NCBI GenBank assembly: GCA_949152475.1
Contig: OX424559.1
Span: 38,919,119 to 38,983,118 of the forward strand
DNA from: Terebella lapidaria
Lineage: Eukaryota > Annelida > Polychaeta > Terebellida > Terebellidae
Direction of reading: 5' to 3'
Length of the DNA: 64,000 nt
The translations under genes were made by a program, and so were the position numbers. Shown here one piece after another: positions 1 through 9,572 of the stretch. The stretch's first letter is position 1. Each line of letters begins with the position of its first letter. The notes beneath the pieces were generated by a model that was given only the letters and a program-made list of their open reading frames with translations, made no database searches and had not been told where the DNA came from.

Positions 1-340
1 CTTGAACTCAAGGATTTACGAAAAATTCTGCCATAAATAAATCGTATTCCTTGAAAACGAGTTGAAGGATGCAGAATATTCATCTTCATTTTTATGGGCT
101 TCAAAACGTACGTAATTTAATACAGACAGGAAAAGGTTACCTCCGTTGAAAGTTCAATGAATTCAGTTTAGTGAATAATTCACCTGTTTGCCGATATGTG
201 CTCGCATCATTTTTAAGGTTCTTCAATTGAATGGCGTTTTGTAACTTCATGCCGCCAATACTCATGTAATATTCCCTAGTACTTTGAAATCCAATCGTAC
301 TCGGACCGGGAAGTCAATCATCCGAGACGGCCGTGTATGT
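1..340. other. Left flank of the PLE array, nothing recognised
   Basis: AT-rich sequence with no convincing reading frame or repeat that I can match elsewhere in the window. It ends where the 3' end of the Penelope-like element begins, since similarity between the two element copies stops at this edge. I see no target-site duplication. Confidence 0.5.
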
Positions 341-449
341 GTTTTGGAGAGAATAAAAAATGCACTGGCACAAGATAATTGTAAGAGTAACACATAACAT
401 AAAACAGCAATAAAAATTCAATGAGCGACATTGAACAAATTTTGTTGGA

Positions 450-2753
450 TTATTTAAGTCTGCTTCTGACTAAAAGTTCTTTAAGGTTTTGATGCTTCTT
501 GTAAGCTGTTGCTATTTTAATATCACCATCAGTATTTTTGTTGAGTTGTTTCATATGCTTTTTAACAATTTGGGCCGAAAGAGCACCTGTTTTTGAGAAG
601 GGTACTATATACACCAGGTCGAATTTATTTTTACTTTTGTTCAAAGGGTCATACTTTGTAAATTTTTGAACGTTGAGGCCATGAGGCTCGAAAGTGCCTA
701 AAGTATCAATCCAACAATATTCCCTTTCAAGTCGCCATTGTTTGTTTAAAAGTTCATCACCAAGATCGGAAGCCTGTTCAATTGGTAAAAGAGAAAAACA
801 ATCGATGGAAAATTCAGTTTTGCTGTGAAATTTAGATAGATGACTGTATAATGCATTTTCCTCATTGCAGCTAGTTATTGCAGCACGGTGACGATTGTTT
901 CTGAATTTGAGTGATTTACCGGTTTCACCTACATATTGTTTTTCGCAAAGCTTACAAGTGTATAGATAAATTATATTTTCTGAGTTGCAATCCAAAGCTG
1001 AGTTGATTGAGTAGGTTTGTTCAAAAACTGATCCTGAGAAATTTTGACAATTTGGAACTAAATGACATGTTTGACATAGTCTAGAATTACAAGGTTTTGA
1101 GCCAGATGAGCTGGAAGTGGGCAATTGAAAATCAGCACCTAGCCTTTCCTCACTGTTTAGAATTCTCAATGTTTCATTCTTTATTTTGCGAAGCCAACGT
1201 TTTGAATAGTTACGTTTCGAAAGTGCCTTGAATAATGTTTGGCAAGCTAATTCAACATCATCTGGATAGGAGCAAATTTGGAAAAATCGAAAAACTTGGG
1301 ACTTGATTAGTCCTTTATAAGTGTGCTTTGGATGAAAAGAGAGCTTATGCAGCAACTGATGAGTATCCGTTGGTTTGAAGAAAACTTTTGCTTCTAATGT
1401 GTTTTCTTTGCTCCTGAACAAAGTAGTATCCAGAAAATTAACTGAATCAGTACTAATTTCAGCTTTGAACTTGATTGATGCCCTATGAGAATTGAAAATT
1501 TCGAGAAACTGATTAAATTTGGAAGTGCCGTGTGGCCAAATGAGGAAAATGTCATCTAAATACCTATAATAGCAATCTGGTTTGAATGGACACTTTTGTA
1601 AAGCTTGCTTTTCAAATTCAGCCATATAAATATCTGCATAATGAGGTGCATATTTCTGACCCATGGCTGTGCCTGAAACTTGTAGGAATGTCTTACCGTC
1701 AAATTCAAAGTCATTACATTTAAGTGAAATTTCCAATAATTCTATTATACCTTTGAATAGTTCATTGTTTTTCAGAGTCGGGAATGCATTTTTAATTGCT
1801 TGGATACCTTCTTCATGATTTATATTAGTATACATACTTTCAACATCTAAAGTGATTAGTAAAGAATTTGGATCTAGTTCAAGCCCTCTAACTTTATCTA
1901 AAAAGTCATACGTGTTTTTGATATATGACGGATGCTTATTTGCTTGATCTTTTATATATGAATCAATATACATAGCTACTTTTTCAGATTCACTGCTGCA
2001 GTCCGAAACAATTGGGCGCCCTGGAGGCATTACATTTGGAATTGGCCAGGAGTCTTTGGGTTTATGAATTTTAGGTAGCATATAAAATCTTCTTTGACGA
2101 GGGCGTTCTGGTGGTAAAAGAAATTGGAATACTTTTTCAGAAAGGCATCCACAACTGCGTAATCCTTTTAAAATTTTTGTTATTTTTTCTGAATTTTCTA
2201 AGTAAAGAGGAGTGTCAATTTCTCGGTAATGAGCTGGATTGTATAATTGACGAAGGCCTTCATTAATATAATTTTGCCTATCCATAATTACGACTGCACT
2301 ACCTTTATCTGCTTTTTTGATTACCAAGTCTACGTTATTTTGTAAATCCTTTATAGTTTTATATTCCATTTTCGTTAGGTTTTTGGTTTCTGGTTGAATT
2401 TTCAAATTTTCAATTTCTTTAGATATTGCCGAAATGCAATCTAAAACAGGCTTGTCAATCATGGAATTGGGTGGAGTCCAGGTAGATTTTGGAGTGAATT
2501 TTGATCTATTTGTAAATGAATTTGGACGGTGAGAAAAATAATTTTGAAGTTTGAGTTTTCTACCAAAATCTTGCACAGCTTGTTCAATTGGATCCAATGT
2601 TATTTTGGGTGTGGGAACAAAAGTCAAACCACGATTTAGAAGAGCGATTTGTGTGTCCGAAAGTGTAAATTTGGAAAGGTTTACAACATTATTAGTCGTA
2701 CTGGAGTTCGGTGGACTCTCAGAATGATTTAGTTTAAATGACTGAGCCAGCAT
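450..2753 (-). CDS. PLE ORF2: reverse transcriptase with C-terminal GIY-YIG endonuclease
   Basis: 767 residues, intact. It copies the element's RNA into DNA; the GIY-YIG nuclease is thought to nick the target. The N-terminus has the PLE-type segment LSKFTLSDTQIALLNRGLTF. The RT core shows MLPKIHKP, RPIVS, motif A LDVESMYTNI, motif B GTAMGQKYAPHYADIY and the catalytic YLDD near residue 397. A Cys-rich stretch (CNSRLCQTCH) follows. The GIY-YIG module lies near residues 593-625, with IIYLYTCKLCEKQY, VGETG and the Arg/His of NNRHR. The order RT then GIY-YIG is canonical for EN+ PLEs. The ATG overlaps the end of ORF1 by 25 bases in the -1 frame, so translation may come from reinitiation at this ATG or from frameshifting at 2732-2738. 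In the latter case the true protein is an ORF1-ORF2 fusion. Confidence 0.93.
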   Translation of the reverse strand: MLAQSFKLNHSESPPNSSTTNNVVNLSKFTLSDTQIALLNRGLTFVPTPKITLDPIEQAVQDFGRKLKLQNYFSHRPNSFTNRSKFTPKSTWTPPNSMIDKPVLDCISAISKEIENLKIQPETKNLTKMEYKTIKDLQNNVDLVIKKADKGSAVVIMDRQNYINEGLRQLYNPAHYREIDTPLYLENSEKITKILKGLRSCGCLSEKVFQFLLPPERPRQRRFYMLPKIHKPKDSWPIPNVMPPGRPIVSDCSSESEKVAMYIDSYIKDQANKHPSYIKNTYDFLDKVRGLELDPNSLLITLDVESMYTNINHEEGIQAIKNAFPTLKNNELFKGIIELLEISLKCNDFEFDGKTFLQVSGTAMGQKYAPHYADIYMAEFEKQALQKCPFKPDCYYRYLDDIFLIWPHGTSKFNQFLEIFNSHRASIKFKAEISTDSVNFLDTTLFRSKENTLEAKVFFKPTDTHQLLHKLSFHPKHTYKGLIKSQVFRFFQICSYPDDVELACQTLFKALSKRNYSKRWLRKIKNETLRILNSEERLGADFQLPTSSSSGSKPCNSRLCQTCHLVPNCQNFSGSVFEQTYSINSALDCNSENIIYLYTCKLCEKQYVGETGKSLKFRNNRHRAAITSCNEENALYSHLSKFHSKTEFSIDCFSLLPIEQASDLGDELLNKQWRLEREYCWIDTLGTFEPHGLNVQKFTKYDPLNKSKNKFDLVYIVPFSKTGALSAQIVKKHMKQLNKNTDGDIKIATAYKKHQNLKELLVRSRLK

Positions 2754-4465
2754 TTCAACATTTCATTGGCCGTTTGTTCCGTCCAATGAATGTTATCTGG
2801 CTGTGTAGAGAACCTGATTGGATCCAATTGTTTAACAACTGTGAGATTGCTGAAACGTGAACTCATGTCATCCAAAGCCCTGTTAATCATATCCATGTTG
2901 CGTTTCTCTACAGACGGAAGATTGTCTGAGTAGTTAATTTTTGGAATAAGAATTTTGGAGTGGGGGAAGATTCGGAAAGCACTGCTGAGCATATTCCTCA
3001 GCTCTGGAATTGAAGTAACACTTGGTTTGGAGCTTCGATTGTTCAGGCCAACACTTAAGATTAAGTTTTTGGGGGCATCAAATGATTTTTTACAGGCCGT
3101 GAACATCATTCTGAGATGGTTGAACAAAGCTCCAGGATAAGACACAACTTGGATATCACTGACGGGGGATTTGGTGATGCGAGAGAGGTTAGAAGAGCCG
3201 AGGACGACAGTGGAGGAGGTTAGTCTAGGAAGGGCCCAAAGAGTCTTGGGCCCTCTGATAGTGGAAGGAGAGACATGGAAAGTGGTGTTAGGAGAGTTTT
3301 TAGGAGAGGCAAAGCGAGAGCGTTTGCCTTTAGGTAGAGAGGAGGGTGAGAGTTCAGGAGAAGAAGGAGAGCGCGGACGCCGTTTGGGCGTGGCACTAAG
3401 GCGGTTATCAGGAGAAGAGCGAGAGAGAGGTGGCCAATCATCAGATGATGAGAGGCAAGGAGGATTAGAGAGAGTGTCCAGGAGTTGGAAGCGGTTAGAA
3501 GTGGACACAGAGGGAAGGGTTTTAGGGAGGGTGTTATTTGAAAATGGAGGTGAAGAGCGAGAGGGTTTAGGATTGTTAGTAGGAGAGTTGGCACGTTTTA
3601 GGTCCATTAATAGGCGGCCAAAGAAGTTAGAGCCTTGACCATGACGATTAACACCCCAGTGGCTGTCAGGAACTGGATGGACAATGTGACACCCTTCAGG
3701 TAGGCCCATCAGAGTGTCACGGAACAATTTGCAAGAATTAAACTTAACTTGGAGAAGTTGACGCATGATTCCATTTTTACTTTTATGCCAGAATGGGGAC
3801 AGGCTAGGGATTTCACTAGCCAAACGTTTAGCCACTCCTGCATGGGGAGCCCTAAGGATCCGATTGGCTAGGTGTTGACAGTCATGGTACCGGGCTTTGT
3901 GATACTGATAGATGTGCTCAAGGCTAGGGAATCTCATACCACGATAGGATATATTACATGGGAAGAAATTACTAAGTGGGTGTTTGTGACCTTTAACCTC
4001 ACAAGTCTGAGGTTTGGATTGAGAGTTAGAATTTGGAATAGGGGAATTTGGAAGAGTGGAGCTTTTGAATTTCTGGATGGTGGAAGCCTGAAGTTTTTTG
4101 CCGAAATGAGATTTAGCCTGCTGAATGACGAGAGCTACCGAATTTGCAATGTCCGAATCAGATAAACCTAAAGAGGAAATGTGGGCCAAAAGGTTTTGAA
4201 TTGAGCTCTCGTAGTGTTCCACCAATTGTTCGGTCACGTTTTGTACCCAATTTTGATTGATTTTGGAGATTTTTTGTTTGATCAGAGGACCAGAACAAGC
4301 AGGTTTAATGAAGTCATCCAGGTGTTGTTGTTTTTTACTGAAAGCCCTGGTGACTTGGCCTTGAGACTGCTGGAGCATTAGTGAAAGATGGTGAAAGCAT
4401 TGAAGAAGAGTGTAAAAAGAACGGAAGTGAGGAGGTTTGGAAAGAGCCATGATACGTTTCAGCAA
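2729..4465 (-). CDS. PLE ORF1: NADAR (YbiA-like) domain fused to SGNH hydrolase domain
   Basis: 578 residues. Residues 60-130 look helical. Residues 162-290 match the NADAR/YbiA family: LSNFFPC, then FPSLEHIYQYHKA with the conserved Glu183 of the S-x-E-H motif, FWHKSKNGIMRQ with Trp226, and PDSHWG with Trp270 near the end, closing with FFGRLLMDLK. These are the positions where the family has its active-site Glu and Trp residues, so the fold looks catalytically intact. Residues 300-410 are a basic Ser/Pro-rich linker with nuclear-localisation-like KRRPR and KGKRSR. Residues 417-578 match the SGNH family: GSSN (Ser425, with the usual Asp replaced by Ser), Gly445, GLNN (Asn475) and DNIHW (Asp557, His560). 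NADAR proteins cleave N-glycosidic bonds and some remove ADP-ribose from guanine. SGNH/esterase ORFs are known in CR1 elements and rotifer PLE terminons. The start could be Met1 or Met6. Confidence 0.85.
   Translation of the reverse strand: MLKRIMALSKPPHFRSFYTLLQCFHHLSLMLQQSQGQVTRAFSKKQQHLDDFIKPACSGPLIKQKISKINQNWVQNVTEQLVEHYESSIQNLLAHISSLGLSDSDIANSVALVIQQAKSHFGKKLQASTIQKFKSSTLPNSPIPNSNSQSKPQTCEVKGHKHPLSNFFPCNISYRGMRFPSLEHIYQYHKARYHDCQHLANRILRAPHAGVAKRLASEIPSLSPFWHKSKNGIMRQLLQVKFNSCKLFRDTLMGLPEGCHIVHPVPDSHWGVNRHGQGSNFFGRLLMDLKRANSPTNNPKPSRSSPPFSNNTLPKTLPSVSTSNRFQLLDTLSNPPCLSSSDDWPPLSRSSPDNRLSATPKRRPRSPSSPELSPSSLPKGKRSRFASPKNSPNTTFHVSPSTIRGPKTLWALPRLTSSTVVLGSSNLSRITKSPVSDIQVVSYPGALFNHLRMMFTACKKSFDAPKNLILSVGLNNRSSKPSVTSIPELRNMLSSAFRIFPHSKILIPKINYSDNLPSVEKRNMDMINRALDDMSSRFSNLTVVKQLDPIRFSTQPDNIHWTEQTANEMLKCWLSHLN
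2732..2738 (-). promoter_or_regulatory. Candidate -1 ribosomal frameshift heptamer U UUA AAC
   Basis: On the minus strand ORF1 ends CAT TTA AAC TAA. The heptamer T TTA AAC is in the zero frame and is followed immediately by the stop. A -1 slip makes the next codon CTA, which is exactly the ORF2 frame (CTA AAT CAT). U UUA AAC is among the most efficient known eukaryotic slip sites. I see no strong downstream stem-loop by eye, only a weak 4-bp GAGT/ACTC stem. Reinitiation at the ORF2 ATG, 15 bases before the heptamer, is the alternative. Confidence 0.6.
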
Positions 4466-5257
4466 TTAATTTTGAAAGTATTAAAACCAGAACGAATTTG
4501 ATTTGGATGATAAAACCGAAGGATAAAATTATAAAAATAAAAACAATTGTATAAAATGGAAACAAAACGTTTGAAGAAGCCTGAATGCAAAGATATGGTC
4601 AATAATCTGACCAGATCTAAAACAAAACAAAATAATACAAAACAATATCAAAAACGGTTACTCACAATGTACTCTGCCTGTTGCACGACCGGTTTCGGAG
4701 TTGAATCCTTTGTCAAGTGCTGAAGTCTAAAGAACCTACTGTGGTTGCAGTATTTATAGGAAATATTGGCTTGTGCCAATGTCAATTTTGTTTGAGTAAA
4801 TCAATTAACAGTTTTCCAATGGTTGAGCAAATCAATTAGCAGTTTTCAGAACAGTTTGCCAAGAAAAGTGACATATGTTGAGTATAGATATTAACAGTTA
4901 ATGAATTCAATTGTTTTTGATATGCGTATCTGACGCTGAGTAAAACAATTAGCAGTTAGTTGATTGACAAACATAATTAACGTTTGAAGTTATATTTTCT
5001 GAAGTATGCTAAAATAAATAATTTTCAAAATGGTATTACTGCGGTGCTTTCCAGCAATAGATTCTTAGGCAGAGATTTTATTAGGCATGAAATTGTTTTT
5101 TGAAACTGAAGATGTGTCAAATTGACTTGCATTGCTTCAGGAGACTTCAAATAAAATGAGATGAAATAAAAACAAAATGTACTAAAATGAACTGAAAAAC
5201 AAAATATTTATAAAATGTGTTTTGACCCTTACAATATGCTAGGCACGGGCTAAGTAT
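4466..5257 (-). other. PLE 5' untranslated region
   Basis: About 790 bases between the ORF1 start and the junction with the upstream copy. No coding frame. It is AT-rich with short internal repeats such as AGCAGTT after AATCAATT. It contains a hammerhead-like motif at 4683-4720. It would be expected to carry the promoter in the pseudo-LTR layout. Confidence 0.6.
4683..4720 (-). ncRNA. Degenerate hammerhead-ribozyme-like motif
   Basis: Minus-strand order: GCAC, then TTGACAA where a CUGANGA core would be, a short GGA/TCC hairpin, GAAAC, CGGTC, then GTGC, which pairs with the first GCAC. This is the strand order of a minimal type-I hammerhead, with GUC as cleavage triplet. PLEs are known to carry such ribozymes in their pseudo-LTRs. 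Two core positions deviate, including the G8 general acid, so self-cleavage is doubtful. Confidence 0.35.
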
Positions 5258-7220
5258 GTTTTGGAGAGAATAAAAAATGCACTGGCACAAGATAATTGTA
5301 AGAGTAACACATAACATAAAACAGCAATAAAAATTCAATGAGCGACATTGAACAAATTTTGTTGGATTATTTAAGTCTGCTTCTGACTAAAAGTTCTTTA
5401 AGGTTTTGATGCTTCTTGTAAGCTGTTGCTATTTTAATATCACCATCAGTATTTTTGTTGAGTTGTTTCATATGCTTTTTAACAATTTGGGCCGAAAGAG
5501 CACCTGTTTTTGAGAAGGGTACTATATACACCAGGTCGAATTTATTTTTACTTTTGTTCAAAGGGTCATACTTTGTAAATTTTTGAACGTTGAGGCCATG
5601 AGGCTCGAAAGTGCCTAAAGTATCAATCCAACAATATTCCCTTTCAAGTCGCCATTGTTTGTTTAAAAGTTCATCACCAAGATCGGAAACCTGTTCAATT
5701 GGTAAAAGAGAAAAACAATCGATGGAAAATTCAGTTTTGCTGTGAAATTTAGATAGATGACTGTATAATGCATTTTCCTCATTGCAGCTAGTTATTGCAG
5801 CACGGTGACGATTGTTTCTGAATTTGAGTGATTTACCGGTTTCACCTTCATATTGTTTTTCGCAAAGCTTACAAGTGTATAGATAAATTATATTTTCTGA
5901 GTTGCAATCCAAAGCTGAGTTGATTGAGTAGGTTTGTTCAAAAACTGATCCTGAGAAATTTTGACAAATTTGGAACTAAATGACATGTTTGACATAGTCT
6001 AGAATTACAAGGTTTTGAGCCAGATGAGCTGGAAGTGGGCAATTGAAAATCAGCACCTAGCCTTTCCTCACTGTTTAGAATTCTCAATGTTTCATTCTTT
6101 ATTTTGCGAAGCCAACGTTTTGAATAGTTACGTTTCGAAAGTGCCTTGAATAATGTTTGGCAAGCTAATTCAACATCATCTGGATAGGAGCAAATTTGGA
6201 AAAATCGAAAAACTTGGGACTTGATTAGTCCTTTATAAGTGTGCTTTGGATGAAAAGAGAGCTTATGCAGCAACTGATGAGTATCCGTTGGTTTGAAGAA
6301 AACTTTTGCTTCTAATGTGTTTTCTTTGCTCCTGAACAAAGTAGTATCCAGAAAATTAACTGAATCAGTACTAATTTCAGCTTTGAACTTGATTGATGCC
6401 CTATGAGAATTGAAAATTTCGAGAAACTGATTAAATTTGGAAGTGCCGTGTGGCCAAATGAGGAAAATGTCATCTAAATACCTATAATAGCAATCTGGTT
6501 TGAATGGACACTTTTGTAAAGCTTGCTTTTCAAATTCAGCCATATAAATATCTGCATAATGAGGTGCATATTTCTGACCCATGGCTGTGCCTGAAACTTG
6601 TAGGAATGTCTTACCGTCAAATTCAAAGTCATTACATTTAAGTGAAATTTCCAATAATTCTATTATACCTTTGAATAGTTCATTGTTTTTCAGAGTCGGG
6701 AATGCATTTTTAATTGCTTGGATACCTTCTTCATGATTTATATTAGTATACATACTTTCAACATCTAAAGTGATTAGTAAAGAATTTGGATCTAGTTCAA
6801 GCCCTCTAACTTTATCTAAAAAGTCATACGTGTTTTTGATATATGACGGATGCTTATTTGCTTGATCTTTTATATATGAATCAATATACATAGCTACTTT
6901 TTCAGATTCACTGCTGCAGTCCGAAACAATTGGGCGCCCTGGAGGCATTACATTTGGAATTGGCCAGGAGTCTTTGGGTTTATGAATTTTAGGTAGCATA
7001 TAAAATCTTCTTTGACGAGGGCGTTCTGGTGGTAAAAGAAATTGGAATACTTTTTCAGAAAGGCATCCACAACTGCGTAATCCTTTTAAAATTTTTGTTA
7101 TTTTTTCTGAATTTTCTAAGTAAAGAGGAGTGTCAATTTCTCGGTAATGAGCTGGATTGTATAATTGACGAAGGCCTTCATTAATATAATTTTGCCTATC
7201 CATAATTACGACTGCACTAC
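5258..7220 (-). mobile_element. Penelope-like retroelement, 5'-truncated copy
   Basis: Matches 341-2303 of the full copy and then stops abruptly inside ORF2, where sequence of a dispersed repeat (also at 9868) takes over. It sits immediately upstream (minus strand) of the full copy in the same orientation. This is the usual product of PLE retrotransposition and gives the pseudo-LTR structure. Confidence 0.9.
5367..7218 (-). pseudogene. Truncated, frameshifted PLE reverse transcriptase / GIY-YIG
   Basis: Same protein as ORF2 of the intact copy from AVVIMDRQN onward. One extra A at about 5968 (GACAAATTTGG here, GACAATTTGG in the intact copy) breaks the frame between RT and nuclease. A substitution changes QYVGETG of the GIY-YIG module to QYEGETG, placing a charged residue in the YIG-equivalent strand. 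The RT half still has YLDD. Upstream of 7218 the open frame continues by chance into flanking repeat sequence that adds about 33 hydrophobic residues. Not expected to be functional. Confidence 0.9.
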
Positions 7221-7652
7221 ACACGCAGAACATACTGAGATGGACATATAATGTAAACAGACTAAACACGAAATATATAAAGACAAAAAGCATCACAATG
7301 GTACACTGGCACATCAGGTTGTTAACATCGACAATTTGAGACCAGCCAAATCAGTAATAGTGCAGACTATATTGTGTGGGAAGTTTATGTGAAGTGAATG
7401 TAAAAACACCACAATAACTGAATGTTTGATATGGCATGTAGACTTTATGCTAGTGAGATTGAGTGTGGAAAGGAAAGGTAATTGTTTATATATTGCGCGA
7501 GGAGTTTTGTGAAGACATCAATAATTTTTTTTTATTTGAACTCATTGATATTGTGTTTTGAAGTTTTGAGACCAGTTTCTGGCTATTGTGTCAATACACT
7601 TCCACACACGTGAAACAAACTAATACGTGGATCAATATCAGACATCAATAAT

Positions 7653-8300
7653 TGAAAGGTGGACGCTTCAGCTCGAAGCACGCGTTGCCCCGGCAACATC
7701 CTCTAATCCTCTTATCCACTATACTGAACACTGGCTGCTTATGTCATCTCTAGTGCTCTAGCCTCTAGTATAAATACTGTGGTCACATTTTGTGTGGCCG
7801 GAGTTGTCTCAGAGACTGAGCACGACAGGTGAGCTCACGCCATGGGCTCCTTGTCTCTGTTCAAGTAAAGGCAAGTCAGGCCTCAGGGACGACTTCCATA
7901 GGGGGCCCAGGTGGGGGGGACCGTTGCTGACTCGGGGGCTCACGCCCTGTGAATCACTGGTTTCTCTGGCAGACCATCGGGCTGTCCAGGGTTCTATCCC
8001 TGCGGCAGTGCCGTCGGCGAGGCTGGCCAGCAACATGCCCACGTGCGTGAGTTCTGTGGTGCCGCTCCCATGGCATCTCAGGCTCCGCACACGGCTACAT
8101 TACCATAACTATGTACTATGCATGTTGTATATGATGTTGTTGATGTTGTTGATGATGATGGTGATGGTGATGGTGATGTGTTATGATGTGATGTATGACG
8201 GCCGGACTCGTCCGGACGGACTGTTACCTGGTTGTAGTGCTAGTAATTACCGACGCCCGCCGCGTGCGCTCTGTGCGGGCTGCGGGCGTCGAACTTTACA
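7653..8300 (+). mobile_element. Divergent solo LTR, third member of an LTR family
   Basis: It interrupts the duplicated segment. It shares with the LTRs at 13865 and 56643 a block around CGTTGC..GGCAAC, a TATA box (AGTATAAATACTG, about 7766), a GC-rich block (CATAGGGGGCCC, GCTGACTCGGGGGC) and the end ACTTTACA at 8300. The left border is uncertain; I place it at TGAAAGG. The frames inside it are not genes. Confidence 0.6.
8104..8195 (+). repeat. TGATGT/TGATGG microsatellite
   Basis: Imperfect run of GTTGAT, GATGAT and GGTGAT triplet pairs inside the divergent LTR copy. Simple slippage repeat. Confidence 0.75.
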
Positions 8301-9463
8301 TATGAAACCATTTCTGGCTATCGTGTGGATACACTTCCACACACGCAAAACAAACAAACTAATGAGTGAATCAATATCAATGTGCATGGTTTCACAGACA
8401 ACCATACATCTTGTGAAATTACATCATTTCTAAGGGAATCCTCAATGTGTGAGTCATCCCTCGATCTACATACCTTTTTAGCCTCAACTCATCTCTTTGA
8501 CTTGAAAGGAATATATGGTTTCTGCAATAGACAAGCAGCTATGGTTATTTATTTGAAGACATCTCATCTGCTCACTTTTGTTTGAATTGGTGCATATAAT
8601 CGGGGAATTTGCAAACGAAGTTCTTCATAGCCAAGATGTAAAACTGGAGCAATCCTCAGGAGGCTCACAATATGTTTTGAACTTATTTCTGCACCATGCC
8701 AATGTACACAGGTTTTATAGTGACTGATAAGCCTTTCGTGACCGGAGGTATCGAATGTATTGAAATGTTACATTCTTATTCTGTTTATATGTGTACCTAA
8801 ATCACTCTAACAAATGATTCAGAATCAATTAAACGTTAAAATAACTGTCATTGGTGTGTGTAGATTGGCCCGAAGCCTGACCAGCAATTCTGTTAACATT
8901 AGGCCAGTTTAAATTATATTAATAACTATTAGTTCATGGTTCAATTGTTCTTTGCAGTAGATTATTTTTCAGAATCTCCTGAGAGACTGTTCCCAGTAGA
9001 TTATTGTATCCAATAATTGTATCCAATAATCTACTGCAATATTATCTACTGCATGTAAAAACAACAACTGCCAGTGTACAAACTGCATCTTCTCAAACGA
9101 GATGCGTTTGTTTGCGTATTAGATAGTCGTATTCATCATTGCCGAAACCTAATTCGTTTGATGCCATTGGAACCTAGGTTGAGGCAACATAATGTAGATG
9201 AAAAAGAGAAAGTTGTGATTAGGAGATCAGCAAGTAGTTATGTACTGGTAATCTCATGATATAATAATCTTAACAAAGTTGGGCATCACAAATCCAGACA
9301 GTGTCGCCCTCTGCTTTCAAACACTGTTCAATTGTGATGGTATAGTTGTACGCGCAGATTACTACGCACAGATGCATATGTCAGCGGAGCTTTATTTGAG
9401 TTGAGGAGTAACCGTGAACTAAGCTGGAGTGCTTATCCCTTACGTATATTGCAAACAATATTG

Positions 9464-9572
9464 GGCCCAATTATCATACACATCGTCCACTAAATGAATG
9501 TCATTTTATCCGTTTGTCACTTTTTTATCCTTATTGAATATAGAAGAAGGCGCAGTGAATGATACTTCGGCC
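9464..9572. mobile_element. 109-bp MITE with imperfect 8-bp target duplication
   Basis: Ends GGCCCAATTATCATAC and (complement) GGCCGAAGTATCATTC, flanked by CAATATTG (9456-9463) and CAATATGG (9573-9580). Its interior (TCCTTATTGAATATAGA, GGCGCAG) matches the MITE at 45509 in reverse orientation. An 8-bp duplication fits hAT, P or Merlin type elements; I cannot assign which. Confidence 0.75.

Larger units (their letters stand above)
341..5257 (-). mobile_element. Penelope-like retroelement, full-length copy
   Basis: The 3' parts of two copies align with a constant offset of 4917 bases (341 matches 5258), so the unit is about 4.9 kb and the copies abut head to tail. Reading on the minus strand, it has a 5' untranslated region (5257-4466), ORF1 (NADAR plus SGNH) and ORF2 (RT plus GIY-YIG), then a 109-base 3' tail. 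A partial copy placed upstream of a full copy in the same orientation is the tandem arrangement known for PLEs (the pseudo-LTR layout). Identity over the shared 1.96 kb is very high, with only a few substitutions and one indel seen by eye, which suggests recent activity. Both ORFs of this copy are intact. Confidence 0.9.

Noticed and set aside
3171-3638. Long plus-strand frame of 155 codons rich in Arg and Glu
   Set aside because: Antisense of the Ser/Pro-rich linker of PLE ORF1; composition is a mirror effect.
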